Positions 42,082 to 53,265 of a stretch of 64,000 nt of DNA are shown here, piece by piece. Under the pieces are notes generated by a model. That model was not told the origin of the DNA. It saw nothing but the letters and a program-made list of their open reading frames with translations, and ran no database searches. Source of the DNA: Azorinus chamasolen (lineage: Eukaryota > Mollusca > Bivalvia > Cardiida > Solecurtidae). The position numbers were made by a program, and so were the translations under genes. The stretch covers positions 60,667,453-60,731,452 of the forward strand of contig OY755239.1 of NCBI GenBank assembly GCA_963576725.1, in the 5' to 3' direction. Numbering within the stretch: position 1 is the first letter of the stretch; the number at the start of each line of letters is the position of its first letter.

Positions 42082-42603
42082 CCAATATGCATGTGATGAC
42101 GATGTTGAACACTTTAGACTGTTAGAATGCTCAGTTTGCCCGATGTGCATTGGTGTATATAGCTGAAGCGTTTAAAGACGATATGGCGTACACCGAGGAT
42201 GTATTTCATTGCTTAGAAGTGCGTGTCAGTAATGAAACTATGATTATTCATAATGCGTCTATACTTGCGTCACATGATCAAGTCTAGACAAACATATTTT
42301 TATGATCTAATATCAAACTAGATGTTTGCCACGGACAACAATTACGCCATCTGTTAAAGTAATATGGACTTTGGTTTATCATCTCGTTATAGCTGCTGAT
42401 GAAAACAGTCATAATTGCCACATAACACTGCCACGTTTAGTTCGACTTTTGAGCAATGTTATGGCAATGTTTCAATCCACACATAACTCCTATTACATGA
42501 CTTTGTTTTGGGGGCATATCAGTTACTCCTACACGCGGTCATATAGGTGGAAGGTTATTAGAATGGAATACAGTGACTTAACCTCAAAATTATAAAGCAA
42601 ATA
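42082..42603. other. No gene seen
   Basis: The 89-codon frame at 42326-42595 has no recognised motif. Confidence 0.45.
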
Positions 42604-42808
42604 CAGTAAAACCCCTCTAATGCGACCACCAAAATGGGGTATCATTCTGGGTCTTAGAAGCAGGTGGTAGCTTAATGCAGGATGAAAGTAATGCAGAAAG
42701 CTCCTGTAGGAGCTTTCTGCATTACTTTCGTCCTGCATTAAGCAACCACTTGCTTTTAAATACACTAATATCTACTAATTAGGTGGTCGCTTTAGAGGGG
42801 TTTCACTG
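42604..42808. mobile_element. Family A MITE (A1), intact
   Basis: CAGTAAAACCCCTCTAATGC...TTTAGAGGGGTTTCACTG between TA. Arms are almost perfect; tip GCTCCTGTAGGAGC; A-A mismatch at GGTAGCTT / AAGCAACC. A good reference copy for A1. Confidence 0.93.
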
Positions 42809-42816
42809 TACCAGTT

Positions 42817-42993
42817 TTAACTATCTCGCTGCCAACGTCGCATCTGCAATTACCTATGCAAACCGTTTGAACCCAGATGAGATGCCGAGTAACTCGGCGT
42901 CTCATCAGGATTTGAACTTAATGTAACTGTGACTATATCTTTTGAAACAAAAATGAAGAAATGTAAAAACCTAAAATTGCAGCAGACGACAAG
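42817..42993 (+). mobile_element. Family E, 3' truncated
   Basis: TTAACTATCTCGCTGCCAAC, CATCTGCAATTACCTATGC, GATGAGATGCCGAGTAACTC, GGCGTCTCATCAGGAT. Breaks off in CAGCAGACGACAAG. Confidence 0.8.
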
Positions 42994-43361
42994 AGAATAA
43001 ACTGTTTCCATTGAATTATTCAATGTGGAGAAATGAAACTTACTGCTAATTATTAATTATACATAATACATATTAACAGATACTTAACAGACAACAAATA
43101 CGTATGGAAAGATTGTCCGGCACTTTGCTATATTCAGGCACATTGATATCCGGGGAGAATGTAACATATACTCCTGAAACTCTACTCCTGAACTCCTGCT
43201 TTGAATGAATCGTTATCTGGAATAAACCCGACTGTCTCATTTCCTCTCGGAACGCATACACATACAACACGTTTGAGTATTATTTTATATTTCAATTAAT
43301 CAAACTCTTTAATTTTCGAAAAAACAACTGCTGTCGTTTACCGGTGATTCAGTAGTGATAA
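42994..43361. other. No feature recognised
   Basis: AT-rich; nothing assigned. Confidence 0.4.
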
Positions 43362-43609
43362 TTAACCCTTTCCCTGATGAATATTCATGTAGGAAATAAT
43401 GACGTCATGAATATAAATAAGATTATTTTTATAATGGCATATGAACACAGGACATTTTGGCTCAGCCAGAAGCTGTAGAATCAGATCTATATTACACCAT
43501 TAGCAAACAGAGCAGACCCTGGTCAGACGGCCCGTATATGAGCCATCTGATCTGGGTCTGCTCTGTTTGCAGATGCGTCAAAATGCGCTTACATAAAAGA
43601 GAGGGTTAA
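43362..43609 (-). mobile_element. Family C TTAA MITE
   Basis: TTAACCCTTTCCCTGATGAA...ACATAAAAGAGAGGGTTAA. Contains AATGACGTCATGAATAT (a TGACGTCA palindrome). Hairpin GCAAACAGAGCAGACCC...GGGTCTGCTCTGTTTGC. Confidence 0.88.
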
Positions 43610-44515
43610 TCAAGTTATTTCTTTCAGAGACGATACACTATCTACAGATTTTGAACAGTGTATGTACTTCATCTGTGTCTCTAGGGTTGGTAGGGAGTTT
43701 TACTACGTATTTATTTTTTCTTTTATTCTGTTTCAGAATTGATGTGATGTAAAAACATATGGAATCGAATTTTTGGTTACTGAATAGATCAATAAAAAGC
43801 AATAACAAACAGATGCATGTACAAGATCTAAAACTGGATCTTTCGATTTGAACGTCACTTGTAGAACACCGTTCTTACGATAGCTATTTTATGATATATT
43901 TTCAGGATAACAATGTTATATTTAATTAAACTGAATCATGACCACTAAATCAGTGTAATCACCTTTTGTGGGAGTCAATTAACACGGTGGTATATTGCTT
44001 GAAACATATGTATTATATATCATTGTTTGACATTTGATTTCGAAGCCTAATTTCGCACTATGTTATCTTTCAGCATGGCGTTTATCAATTATATTCCATA
44101 AGTCCATAAGTCCATTGTCGGACGCTGACAAATACTACGTGGCCTCCTGCACTTTACAAACAGTAATTATTTATGAGTGTGTACTGTCTACATATGATGC
44201 AGTTGAAGCTTTAGTATACACGTGTAGTTTGTATGCCTGGGTGACATAATTATGTTTTTAGATAATTTATCCATTGCACTACTATTAAGCGTTTAACACA
44301 AGTCAAAGGATTTTTATCAGTAGGAACCCATTATAAGACATTGTAACGTCGATAATTGTTTAGCGATAATTATTTGACAAAACAAATCATGAAAATGGAC
44401 ATGACCCCGATTTGACTATGTAAACAACTATGAAGACTATGTTGACTAGATAAGGGTATACATGTATCTAACAAATCTGCGAATAATACCTTAATTACAT
44501 TCCATCACCAAATCA
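43610..44515. other. No gene; one shared repeat scrap
   Basis: AAACAAATCATGAAAATGG with ACATGACCCCGA (44383-44413) matches 8.82 kb. Otherwise no feature. Confidence 0.45.
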
Positions 44516-44750
44516 TATATCTCAGTCATATAGAGCATTCGCCCACGACGTGGAAGGACAGAGGTTCAATTCGTGATCGGGTCATACTAAATACTTCACA
44601 AATTTTATGGTTGTTCCTTTTCCAACATATGAGAAAATCACTATGACCAGTGGGTCTGGTGTCATGGTACCGTGCTAGCAGCCACACAACAACCAATGGT
44701 CGTCTTTATAAATCGTTTACGTGCTTCCATATCATGCCGGAATGTCATAA
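44516..44750 (+). mobile_element. tRNA-derived SINE (V-SINE/RUDI-like)
   Basis: CTCAGTCATATAGAGCATTC (box A region) and GGTTCAATTCGTG (box B) form the head. The body GATCGGGTCATACTAAATAC, TATGGTTGTTCCTTTTCC and GACCAGTGGGTCTGGTGTCA resembles molluscan V-SINEs of the RUDI type as I remember them. The 3' end is uncertain. Confidence 0.55.
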
Positions 44751-45149
44751 ACTGCATAAAGATGCAGGCAATAGAACAGAGAATAGAATAATAATTTGTT
44801 TTTGTCTCAAGTGGCACGTACGACATACACATATATGATTTTAAAAAGCACTGCATGATACATTAATTCACCATTGAAAGACTGTTGGTACCAACAGGAA
44901 CACAATTTGCATTTTGTTAGAAAATGGTTGGGTTATCAAACAAGGTTCTAGCCAGTTCAGTGCATGTCAAACACACAACATTAGACAACGGCAAAACACA
45001 TTTCGACTTCAACCAGATTATTCTAAACATTTTAAAAACAGATCAACATACGTATAATGAAACTGCAAAGACTAGTTTACCTGGGCATAGATCAGTAGAT
45101 GAAAATTTCATCATATGGTCGTGTTTAACACTTAAGTATATAGATAACA
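44751..45149. other. No gene seen
   Basis: A 94-codon frame (44924-45208) runs into the K tail and shows no domain. Confidence 0.4.
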
Positions 45150-45235
45150 TTCTAATAGTCATCGTATCAGTGAAACTGTACGAGATATCAAACGTCGTAG
45201 CGCCATAAACCAAAACCACTTACTCACATTCAGTT
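45150..45235 (+). repeat. K-like tail
   Basis: GTCGTAGCGCCATAAACCAA, AACCACTTACTCACATTCAG: diverged form of the 40.9 kb tail. Confidence 0.45.
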
Positions 45236-45435
45236 TCCATGGACAATTACGAATGTATTAAGGCAGTTTGGTTCACAACATCTTCCACACATTTGCTTTC
45301 CGGAATGAAATAACAACATGTTTTCAGCATGGCTACGTGCAATATTGTGTTTCGATGTTGGTATACACTGTCATGTGTGATGTGCAGTCATACATATTCA
45401 TCTAGTGTACTTTAAATACATTTGCCAATTGCAAT

Positions 45436-45603
45436 ACACAATTACGGTTTTATTGAAGTTGTTCATGAGCAGTTATTCAAAGTGCAACACTCCTCGCCCC
45501 AACCCCGCAACACTGACTTTAGTGATAATCACTTTTTGAAACCAATAACATAGAAACTAATTATCCTTAAGGACCAGAAATTATAACACTGAAAATGAAG
45601 TCT
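45436..45603 (-). repeat. Family H partial unit
   Basis: GTTCATGAGCAGTTATTCAA, GTGCAACACTCCTCGCCCC, ATAACATAGAAACTAAT, AAGGACCAGAAATTATAACA, GAAAATGAAG. Confidence 0.65.
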
Positions 45604-45724
45604 AAATATGATTTGTTTTCTTTCCAGTGTGCAATATATAATAGTATTTATAGACATGCATATTGTCTTTTGTTTAAACACATATCGTTAGTAATGTGAT
45701 ATTTATCTTGGAAATGTATGAATG

Positions 45725-45909
45725 TTAACCCAATTCGCTGTCAAGTACTTTTATACTTGACACAGTGTGCCATAACAGAGCTGCAAATAGTTTGGATACT
45801 GATAAGACCGCGAGTTAATCCGCGTCTCATCCGGGTCCAAACTGTATGTCTGTCTTTCCACTTTTTTATGATATCACAACCATGTCTACATAGCATTTGA
45901 AGGAGTTAA
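45725..45909 (+). mobile_element. Family E TTAA MITE, diverged
   Basis: TTAACCCAATTCGCTGTCAA...ATTTGAAGGAGTTAA. Hairpin TTTGGATACTGATAAGACCG, CGAGTTAATCCGC, TCTCATCCGGGTCCAAACTG. Confidence 0.78.
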
Positions 45910-47436
45910 ACAAGCGTGGATCCAAATTAAACTAAAAATTGGGCAGAGAGTCTCAACCATTAATGTAGAATGATCAAACTAATGCCGACGTGAATCGCAT
46001 TTCCAGGGTAAATCAGACCTCTCACCATGCTGTGTAACACTCTGAAAATCGTTTTGTCAATATATTAAACGATTTGCAAGTGAAAACAAATTGCAACCAT
46101 GGTTCAAAATCAAACTTCAATTAGTCTACTAGCTATTATATTATCATATATTGCGTGTCTTAAAATAGCTCATAATCTTTAATGTTCTGAATCTCTGTAA
46201 TATATGGAATTAACTTGCAATGACATTTGTAATCGGACTATAAGTCTATAATTTTAAGAGATCATACCGGAAAGCAATGAAAATAAGGAATAATGAGTGA
46301 AATACCACACGAAAGGTCATGGCAACCCCAGAAGCACAACAGTTAATGATGTGCGTGCGCCCACATAAATATACAACATTCATAGAGTTGTACCTTCCCT
46401 GCCCATCATCGAGATAAAACACACCGCGCTACATGACCATTGGCGCTACAAGATTAATGTGATGAATTATCAATGCTGTAATGTGTACTCAGTTTGGAAT
46501 ATCTGTCTTACTACACATTACTCCCTATCTTACCGACGTTGCGATAGGAATAATCTCGATCTTGATTGACAAGTAATCATCAAATAATATTGTTGACTTA
46601 AGATAATATTTTGAATATCTCATATTGATGTAAATCGTACAAGCCCATCCACGATTTCAACAATTGTCTATCACGAACTATTCTTTGTACAAAGTAAATA
46701 GAGAGTGGGTTTTGAAAGGACTGTCGTTAACAGAACATAAGTACTGAGCAACAGGTTTGCAGTTATAGATCACCTAATTAATGTTTGTGTTAACTGTTAA
46801 CGGCGATGTACCCGTCTTTTGACGATATAAATGAACGAGTAAACTTTCCTTGACATGTATTACGTTTATCATACGTAAATCTTGGCTTAGGAGGAACTTC
46901 AATAAATATTGTAGTATTTAGCTCGCTTTAGCACACGATTTTGTGACCGACGTTTGGTGTATCACATATTATGAATGTAGTTAATTTTCACTATTAACCG
47001 TCGTATAAGTTGTTGGAATTCGGATTAAAACATCATTTGGAAGGAATGTTTCTGAGGTAACTTGATACACAAATGATTCCGACAACAAAACAATATTGCT
47101 GCCAGACGATTTCTGACCACCATATTACGATAATGATCAAGTTGATAAAGCAATATCTAAATCCACCAAGTCCATTATCATGACGCCTGACCAACACGTC
47201 CTAGGACTTTAATCGACACCCACAATACAGATAACATTTTAAGCGGCTCTAACCAGATGATGATACATTGTCGTACCCTACCATTGTCTGTCTCCAGTCT
47301 CTTCTGATAAATTCTGCATATTCTCATTTAGGTTTTCCGTTTGAGTTAATGTTTGTGTTATTATCAGGTCCGAAAGTATATGCATTTATAAAAAAAGATC
47401 AGTGAATTTCTTACATGACATTCAGCCAAATATAAA
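45910..47436. other. No gene; I/K scrap near 46.35-46.46 kb
   Basis: GTGCGTGCGCCCACATAAAT and GCCCATCATCGAGATAAAAC match the repeat at 12.4 kb. The rest is AT-rich without recognised elements. Confidence 0.45.
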
Positions 47437-47518
47437 TATTCTGAAAATGGGTGATCCCTCGAAAGCAAAAGAAGAAATGCAAAAAGAGAAAATTGCAGAC
47501 TCGGTTTTAACGAGCATA
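47437..47518 (-). repeat. Family H fragment
   Basis: ATTCTGAAAATGGGTGATCC to GCAGACTCGGTTTTAACGAG; truncated after the first 80 bases. Confidence 0.75.
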
Positions 47519-47854
47519 CGTAGTATGCATGTTCTGTCTTGATTTAGAATAGCTCCTACAGGAAAATCAGTAGAAACTAATAATTGAATACATTTTTCAG
47601 AAGACGTTTCCGACAACTCTATAGGTCAATGCAATTATTGAGGCAGGGATTCCTAGTGCAGAAACTACAACATGGGTTGGACCATCACCATCTGCACATT
47701 CACATTATGTGTCTTAAATGCAGTATCAAGCTGCCGACGGGAAGTGCCGACGACCACGTAGCAGGAGATTGCGCGTGATCGTCGTCTCATTTCCGTCAAT
47801 TGGAAATTAAGTTATATGTCCATATTTCCTTTAATCCATCATTAGTATAAAGTG
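47519..47854. other. No feature recognised
   Basis: A 64-codon plus-strand frame (47584-47778) has no recognised domain. Confidence 0.35.
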
Positions 47855-48180
47855 AAAAAAGTAGTAAAGCAACGCAGGAAGAGCCACACACAATGCGCAG
47901 TTACGAGTACTACCAAAAACATCAATAGAAAACATGTTACACTCCCATAACCACACACACAAGCACACAAACAAATGCACTCACATAAGAGATGGACACC
48001 TCGAACATCAACACAGGGACACGTACAAGAGATTAACATTTCAAACATCAACAAACGAACAAATACAAAGACATAAAACAAACATAAAAGTTAGGATGAC
48101 AAAGAGAGTACTGCCAGGACGGTCAGTGGCAAACACCAATGGGGGTTTAAACCAGTTTACGGACAGCGGACGGCAATTTT
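47855..48180 (-). repeat. Interspersed repeat I/K
   Basis: AGTAGTAAAGCAACGCAGGA, an AC-rich middle, TAGGATGACAAAGAGAG, CCAGGACGGTCAGTGGCA, TGGGGGTTTAAACCAGTTTA: the same blocks as at 7.9-8.3 kb and on the same strand. Confidence 0.72.
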
Positions 48181-49283
48181 AAACAGCGGACGAATCACGA
48201 ATACTGACCTTGTGTATGCTGCCACTATTTTGTTTAGCAGAGTGATAACAGGGAGTTTGATAAACATTTTAGTATTATGTTAATAGACCGCGTGACAGGT
48301 ATACCAGTCAATGCAACGAATGACCCTAACGTACTGCTTTCAATTATATTATATTTTGTTTATTCACGTCAACTTCCTCTCAATGTCTTAAAATCTATTC
48401 AGTTTACCCGATCTTGTTTATAGCGCCATTGACCGCAATACATGTTAACTACATCTTGTATCTTCTTATCAGTATATACTCCACATGTGCTAGACAATGG
48501 TAAGCTCCAAGGTTAAATTGAGTATGTGCGTATTACGTTATATTACGACCAATTTTCAAAATACAACTGGTCGACTTAGCATGTAGAAAATACATTTTCG
48601 GTGATGTTACCGCCTGGAAAACAGGAATATTTAGCGTTGATTTCGGATAAACATAAACACTGTTTGCTTTTGGTTTTCTGATTCCTTAACGCGCCAAATT
48701 CGCTAGACAATAGAATGATTGTCAATAATTTAATGGAGGCATATTATTGACGCTGTTCGACATATTGCAAACTAAGATGAAAACATAGCGTAACTTTGAT
48801 TAATGAATATATTGGGTTTGAGAAGAGAACATATTTACAGGGTATGTATCCTTAACATTCAAAAAACAAATGTAATTTGTGTTCGTCAACTTTATTTTCA
48901 TAATAAAAAGTACAATTTATATTAATATGTTCATACATGTTGCGACAAACAGCTGCTAATGTAGTAACCACTTCGTTTATGATTATTATGCTTAATATTT
49001 ATACAGTCGATGTGTGGCGGGATGTTTTGTAAAAACCAACGTGCCATCGTCTTATACTTGTGTCTCCTTACATCTTATTGTTTACATTCATTCAGTTGTC
49101 GTTTTATTCTCTGTTGTTGTTTTTTGTTTGTTTTTCTCTGATTTGTTGTAAAAATTATGCATGTGTTAATTATACTGACCTATAATTGGGCATTTAATTA
49201 CTTGTCGTTGCATCGATAACCATATTCTTGGCGTATATACTCACAAAATCACTGTTACAATCTTTACTCCATAGATGTACGTT
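48181..49283. other. No gene seen
   Basis: AT-rich; nothing assigned. Confidence 0.45.
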
Positions 49284-49362
49284 TTAAGCCTTTGTCAACG
49301 GAGTAGATTCAGATGAGACGATTCCTGTAGTAGTCTGATCATGGCTTGTTTTGTTTGCTCGT
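49284..49362 (+). repeat. Family C hairpin remnant
   Basis: CAACGGAGTAGATTCAGATG, GACGATTCCTGTAGTAG, TCTGATCATGGCTTG and TTTTGTTTGC. Confidence 0.58.
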
Positions 49363-49624
49363 GAAATTGTACATTTTCAGCCATAGCCAACGACTTATGC
49401 CTTCAGAATATTATACCATTATAAAACTTATCAATCAAAATTCATACTTAGATTATTTCTTACATGACTGGGTTAACACTAGACCAAACCACATTCCATC
49501 AGTTACTTACATTACCATACATGCAGCAAAGAAGGCATGGCTGTAGTTTATATCAAACCGTGATAGCTGTATTATTAAAAAAACTAAATATACTTCGCAA
49601 GTATTTCCCTGCCATTTTTTGTTT
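49363..49624. other. Unassigned spacer
   Basis: No recognised element. Confidence 0.35.
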
Positions 49625-49812
49625 TTGTTTATTAGACTGTACCGGGATTACCATCGCTTTAACAGTATTTTTAAACCACCGACCTACCGCTAGACAGCGA
49701 AGACAGCTGTAAGTCTTCCTCACATGAATAATTCAAATGCCAATGGCGGTATTCGAACTACAGAGGTGAGAGACTGGTTGTCAGTCGAATACCACAACTA
49801 CTCGGTCAAGAT
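49625..49812 (-). mobile_element. tRNA-derived SINE
   Basis: On the minus strand: GACCGAGTAGTTGTGG (box A), TATTCGACTGACAACC, TAGTTCGAATACC (box B), then ATGTGAGGAAGACTTACAGC and GGTAGGTCGGTGGTTTAAA. The head and GTGAGGAAG body match the SINE at 27.3 kb; 3' part missing. Confidence 0.62.
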
Positions 49813-49925
49813 GTGATTACTTATGCAAACAGTGAGGATCCAGATCATGTTTTTTCAAATATAAGAAAAGAAAATTACAGCAGACAATGCTATTTAGCAG
49901 TGACAGGGCTATTACGACGACAACA
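49813..49925 (+). repeat. Family E degenerate copy
   Basis: TGTGATTACTTATGCAAACA, GAGGATCCAGATCATG, TTACAGCAGACAATGC, TTTAGCAGTGACAGGG; the hairpin tip is lost. Confidence 0.55.
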
Positions 49926-50107
49926 CGTCAAGGTAGGTTACATATGTGTCACAGTGCTAAACAGAGAAGTCAGTATTGTGCATATAACCAAATACAAATG
50001 ATAAGACAAATATGTATACACAGTCGCCTCGTAAACGAAAGGTATCATTTGAAATAATGATAATTTCGTTACCTACCATTATTGCACACATCATATGCAT
50101 TTTATTA

Positions 50108-50311
50108 CAGTAAACCCTCTCTATAACGACCACTAAATTACATCAATTATTTTGTTTTAAAGGCAGGGTGATGCTCAAAGCAAGGTGAAAGTAAAACAGA
50201 ACGCTCCTATTGGAGCGTTCTGTTTTACTTTCACCTTGCTTTAAGCAGCCACCTGCCCAAAATACCAACTAATTAGCACAATTGAGTGGTCGTTATAGAG
50301 AGGTTTTATTG
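50108..50311. mobile_element. Family A MITE (A3)
   Basis: CAGTAAACCCTCTCTATAAC...TTATAGAGAGGTTTTATTG between TA. Arms AGGTGAAAGTAAAACAGAAC / GTTCTGTTTTACTTTCACCT are perfect; tip GCTCCTATTGGAGC. Confidence 0.9.
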
Positions 50312-50319
50312 TATTTCGC

Positions 50320-50420
50320 TGACATTGGCGAATTCGTGATTACTTTTTCAAACAGATTGGTTCCAGATGAAATGTCGTGAAATTTACCATGATCAAACCG
50401 TTCGTTACTCTTACAATGTA
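50320..50420 (+). repeat. Family E degenerate copy
   Basis: CGCTGACATTGGCGAATTCG, TTCAAACAGATTGGTTCCAG, GATCAAACCGTTCGTTACTC. Confidence 0.5.
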
Positions 50421-50422
50421 TT

Positions 50423-50672
50423 TTAACCCTTCGCTTGCTATTCACGTCAATATACCTACCTGTAAATAGTGAAGACCCAGATGAGACAGCTCCTGCAGGA
50501 GCTGTCTCATCAGGGTCTGCACCATTTACAAGCTGATTGTGCAACCAATGCACTCCGCAGCAGTGATTGCACAGCGATATACTTGTACACAGTGAAGATA
50601 TATGTAATTATACAACAGGGCATGGGTAAAGAAGGAGAAATGTATTTTAAAATTCAGCAAGAGAAGGGTTAA
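50423..50672 (+). mobile_element. Family B TTAA MITE
   Basis: TTAACCCTTCGCTTGCTATT...CAGCAAGAGAAGGGTTAA. Intact hairpin and open 63-codon frame. Inverted relative to the copy 180 bp downstream. Confidence 0.9.
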
Positions 50673-50699
50673 AAGCTAATGGAAGAAGCTTATATTATA

Positions 50700-51154
50700 C
50701 AGTAGAACCTGTCTTAAATGGTCATCAAAAGGAGGTATAGTTATCATGGATCATTTAAGGCAGGCGGTAGCTTAATGCAGACGAACAGTTATACAGAAAT
50801 ATCCGATATGAGTTTGCTACATTACCTTTGTCATGCATTAAGCAACCGCATGCTTTTTAACCCTTCTCTTGCTGAATTTTAAAATACATTTCTCCTTCTT
50901 TACCCATGCCCTGTTGTAGAATTACATATATCTTCACTGTGTACAAGTATTTCTCTGTGCAATCACTGCTGTGGAGTGCACTGGTTGCACAATCAACTTG
51001 TAAATAGTGCAGACCCTGATGAGACAGCTCCTGCAGGAGCTGTCTCATCTGGGTCTTCACTATTTACAGGTAGGTATATTGACGCGAATAGCAAGCGAAG
51101 GGTTAAGACCCATTTGTTCAATACATTAATACCCGCTTAGGAAAGGCTCTACTG
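50700..51154. mobile_element. Family A MITE hosting a B element
   Basis: CAGTAGAACCTGTCTTAAAT...TTAGGAAAGGCTCTACTG after TA. The host resumes as TTAAGACCCATTTGTTCAAT, matching the uninterrupted TTAAGACTCCTGTGTTCAAT at 21.62 kb. Confidence 0.87.
50857..51106 (-). mobile_element. Family B TTAA MITE nested in A
   Basis: TTAACCCTTCTCTTGCTGAA...AGCAAGCGAAGGGTTAA, TTAA at both edges. Hairpin GACAGCTCCTGCAGGAGCTGTC. Confidence 0.92.
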
Positions 51155-51829
51155 CATTATTCAATGTATAGCGAATGACAGATGTTGCAGACGACAATAT
51201 ATTGTAGGATAAACTCGTATGGTTTTTATAAAACTAGCCATTCAACCATCAAATACGCCTGCTAAAAGCTTCGTTCGTTCTATTTACAAAAGGTAACCAG
51301 AAGGTCATGCATTTTGTATAATACTGAAATGCCGTATTAGTGCAAAGGTTATCACGACCAACGCTTGAAGTTAAATCCGTTCTTCTCAACGGGTAGCTTT
51401 CCAGAAATAACAGACTATCAAATGCTGAGATATTGCATTAGCACTATGTGGGTATTAATTGATGATTCAAGTTTATGAGCAGTGTCTATTTGAACTACAG
51501 TAAGTCTATTATTGCAATATATGTCTCGTCGCCTTATTTGGAAGCCCATTTACAAAGCTTGGAAGAAAATGACATAAAGTGAAAGTTAATGATCACAGGG
51601 GATGGAAACTGGCATTCAACAGTCGGTAATGATGGAAATCATCGTCATTCGTGTAAATAAAATGAATGTTATTAATGGTGGAGTATGGCATAACGGGAAA
51701 CTGTATGGCCTAGTCTATTGACATACTTTAGTACATATAGTGTTACATTAATTGAATATAACCTGTTACTCCGGGTATATTTACGCCGCAAATAATAATG
51801 CTAGCAATATGTTCATTAACTATATGTTT
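51155..51829. other. No gene seen
   Basis: GTTGCAGACGACAATATATT (51185-51204) is an E/D right-arm scrap. Nothing else was recognised. Confidence 0.42.
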
Positions 51830-51975
51830 ATAATGGCACTATGAGCAGTTGAAGTTTCATCCTGGCAAAAATCTGTAGCACCAGATCGGTAATTATCAAT
51901 TGTAATTATCAATAGTAATTATCAATTAGCAAACAGAGCAGACTTTAATCAGACGGCTCTTAAAGGAGTAGTCAA
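51830..51975 (-). repeat. Family C remnant with AATTATCAAT triplication
   Basis: ATAATGGCACTATGAGCAG, TTAGCAAACAGAGCAGAC, AATCAGACGGCTCTTAAAGG. Three GTAATTATCAAT-type units sit in front of the hairpin. Confidence 0.6.
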
Positions 51976-52145
51976 AATGTAAGCATGTGTATTTATCTCG
52001 GAACTATTTCTATATGAAATGGTCGGCAAGTATTTTTTGACAAGTTAGTAGCACATGCTCACAGATGGTCTAATACTAGAGTCTATACCGGTTTCATTTT
52101 GGATACTTGTTGAACAACGACATAACTAAACCAACTTTTCCATAA

Positions 52146-52374
52146 TTAACTCATTCTCTCCTAGACTAATTTTAAACTCTACCTCTTTGAATTAATCTAT
52201 CAAAAAGGAGCGTTGACTACAGAAAAGGAGAATTTTAGAACTGTGTTGTTTTGAAACCATTGTGATAAATAGAGCATTTGCTCATGTGGAGCAAATGCTC
52301 TATTTACCACAATGGTTTCAATAAGTGAGTTTTACAGAGGCGCAAAAAGGCGTCAGTAGGAGAGAATGGGTTAA
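52146..52374 (+). mobile_element. Family F TTAA MITE
   Basis: TTAACTCATTCTCTCCTAGA...GTAGGAGAGAATGGGTTAA. Hairpin CATTGTGATAAATAGAGCAT, TTGCTCATGTGGAGCAA, ATGCTCTATTTACCACAATG. Confidence 0.9.
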
Positions 52375-52453
52375 AATTCTGAAGAGAGGTGATCCCCTGA
52401 AAGCAAAAATTGCAACACAAAAAGAGAAAATTACAGACTCGGTTTTATTGTTA
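52375..52453 (-). repeat. Family H fragment abutting F
   Basis: TTCTGAAGAGAGGTGATCCC...GACTCGGTTTTATTG starts directly after the F terminus. Confidence 0.72.
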
Positions 52454-52599
52454 AGTCATTATTGTGAGTACAATTGTATATCTATTTCCATGAATGACAA
52501 TGCTTCCATCATTTTTCTATACGTTCCTTGTTTTACATGCATATATACCGCAGTCGTGCGGGGTTTATATTTATAAACGCTGTTCGTATGGATGTAGAT

Positions 52600-52880
52600 G
52601 GAATAAGCGCAGAGTTTGGGCACATCCCCTAACCATGGTTTAAATCCCAGTGGTAATTTTACCACTGAATATTCCAAGGCGGAACTCTTTTCTTCACTCT
52701 AGTTTGTGTTTGTATCGTGCATCTTTCATAGCTTTGTACTGTATGGTGTGTGTGGGTGTCCTACTGCTGTGCACGAGCGCGCATTTCATTTGTGATTCTG
52801 ATACTGTCTTGTGTTATTTTCAAATTGCCTACGTGCCTTCTATTCTATTAATTTATGAACAGCTACAACAAATGACAGTA
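52600..52880 (+). repeat. I/K repeat with K 3' half
   Basis: CCATGGTTTAAATCCCAGTG, GAATATTCCAAGGCGGAACT, GTGTGTGGGTGTCC, ATTTGTGATTCTGATACTGT, GCCTTCTATTCTATT. This copy shows I and K as one continuous element. Confidence 0.6.
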
Positions 52881-53019
52881 GAGATAATCTCACAAGTCCG
52901 CTATTATTTGTAGCGTAGATGTGATCGCACGTGTTCATTTTGAAGCATGTTACTGCTTTGTTGGCTCACATAGACAAAGGTTCAGATCAGTAAGGTTCAG
53001 ATGCGTAAATTTAGACACT

Positions 53020-53160
53020 TTCAAAAATAGCTCCTTTATTTATCCACCAAAATATGTACTGTGACCACTCAAAGTGACGATTCAAAAGGATTTTCACAGA
53101 ATAGGGTTTGATGGAGAAATGACGATTTAGTATTTGAGTACGCACCTTTATCTGTAGCTC
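53020..53160 (-). repeat. Palindromic repeat M, diverged
   Basis: CTCCTTTATTTATCCACCAA, ATGTACTGTGACCACTC, ATAGGGTTTGATGGAGAAAT, TTGAGTACGCACCTTTATC. Confidence 0.58.
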
Positions 53161-53180
53161 TGATAGATATACACTTCGAG

Positions 53181-53237
53181 GGTGCAAAACTATTGTAACT
53201 CCTTCACAAAGTGAAGGAGTTACAATAGTTTTGCACC
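53181..53237. repeat. Near-perfect 57-bp palindrome N
   Basis: 27-bp arms GGTGCAAAACTATTG...CCTTCAC and GTGAAGG...CAATAGTTTTGCACC pair without mismatch around AAA. CTTCGAGGG / CCCTCGA extends the symmetry with one interruption. Confidence 0.9.
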
Positions 53238-53265
53238 AAGCCCTCGACTTGTATTCACATTTAAT

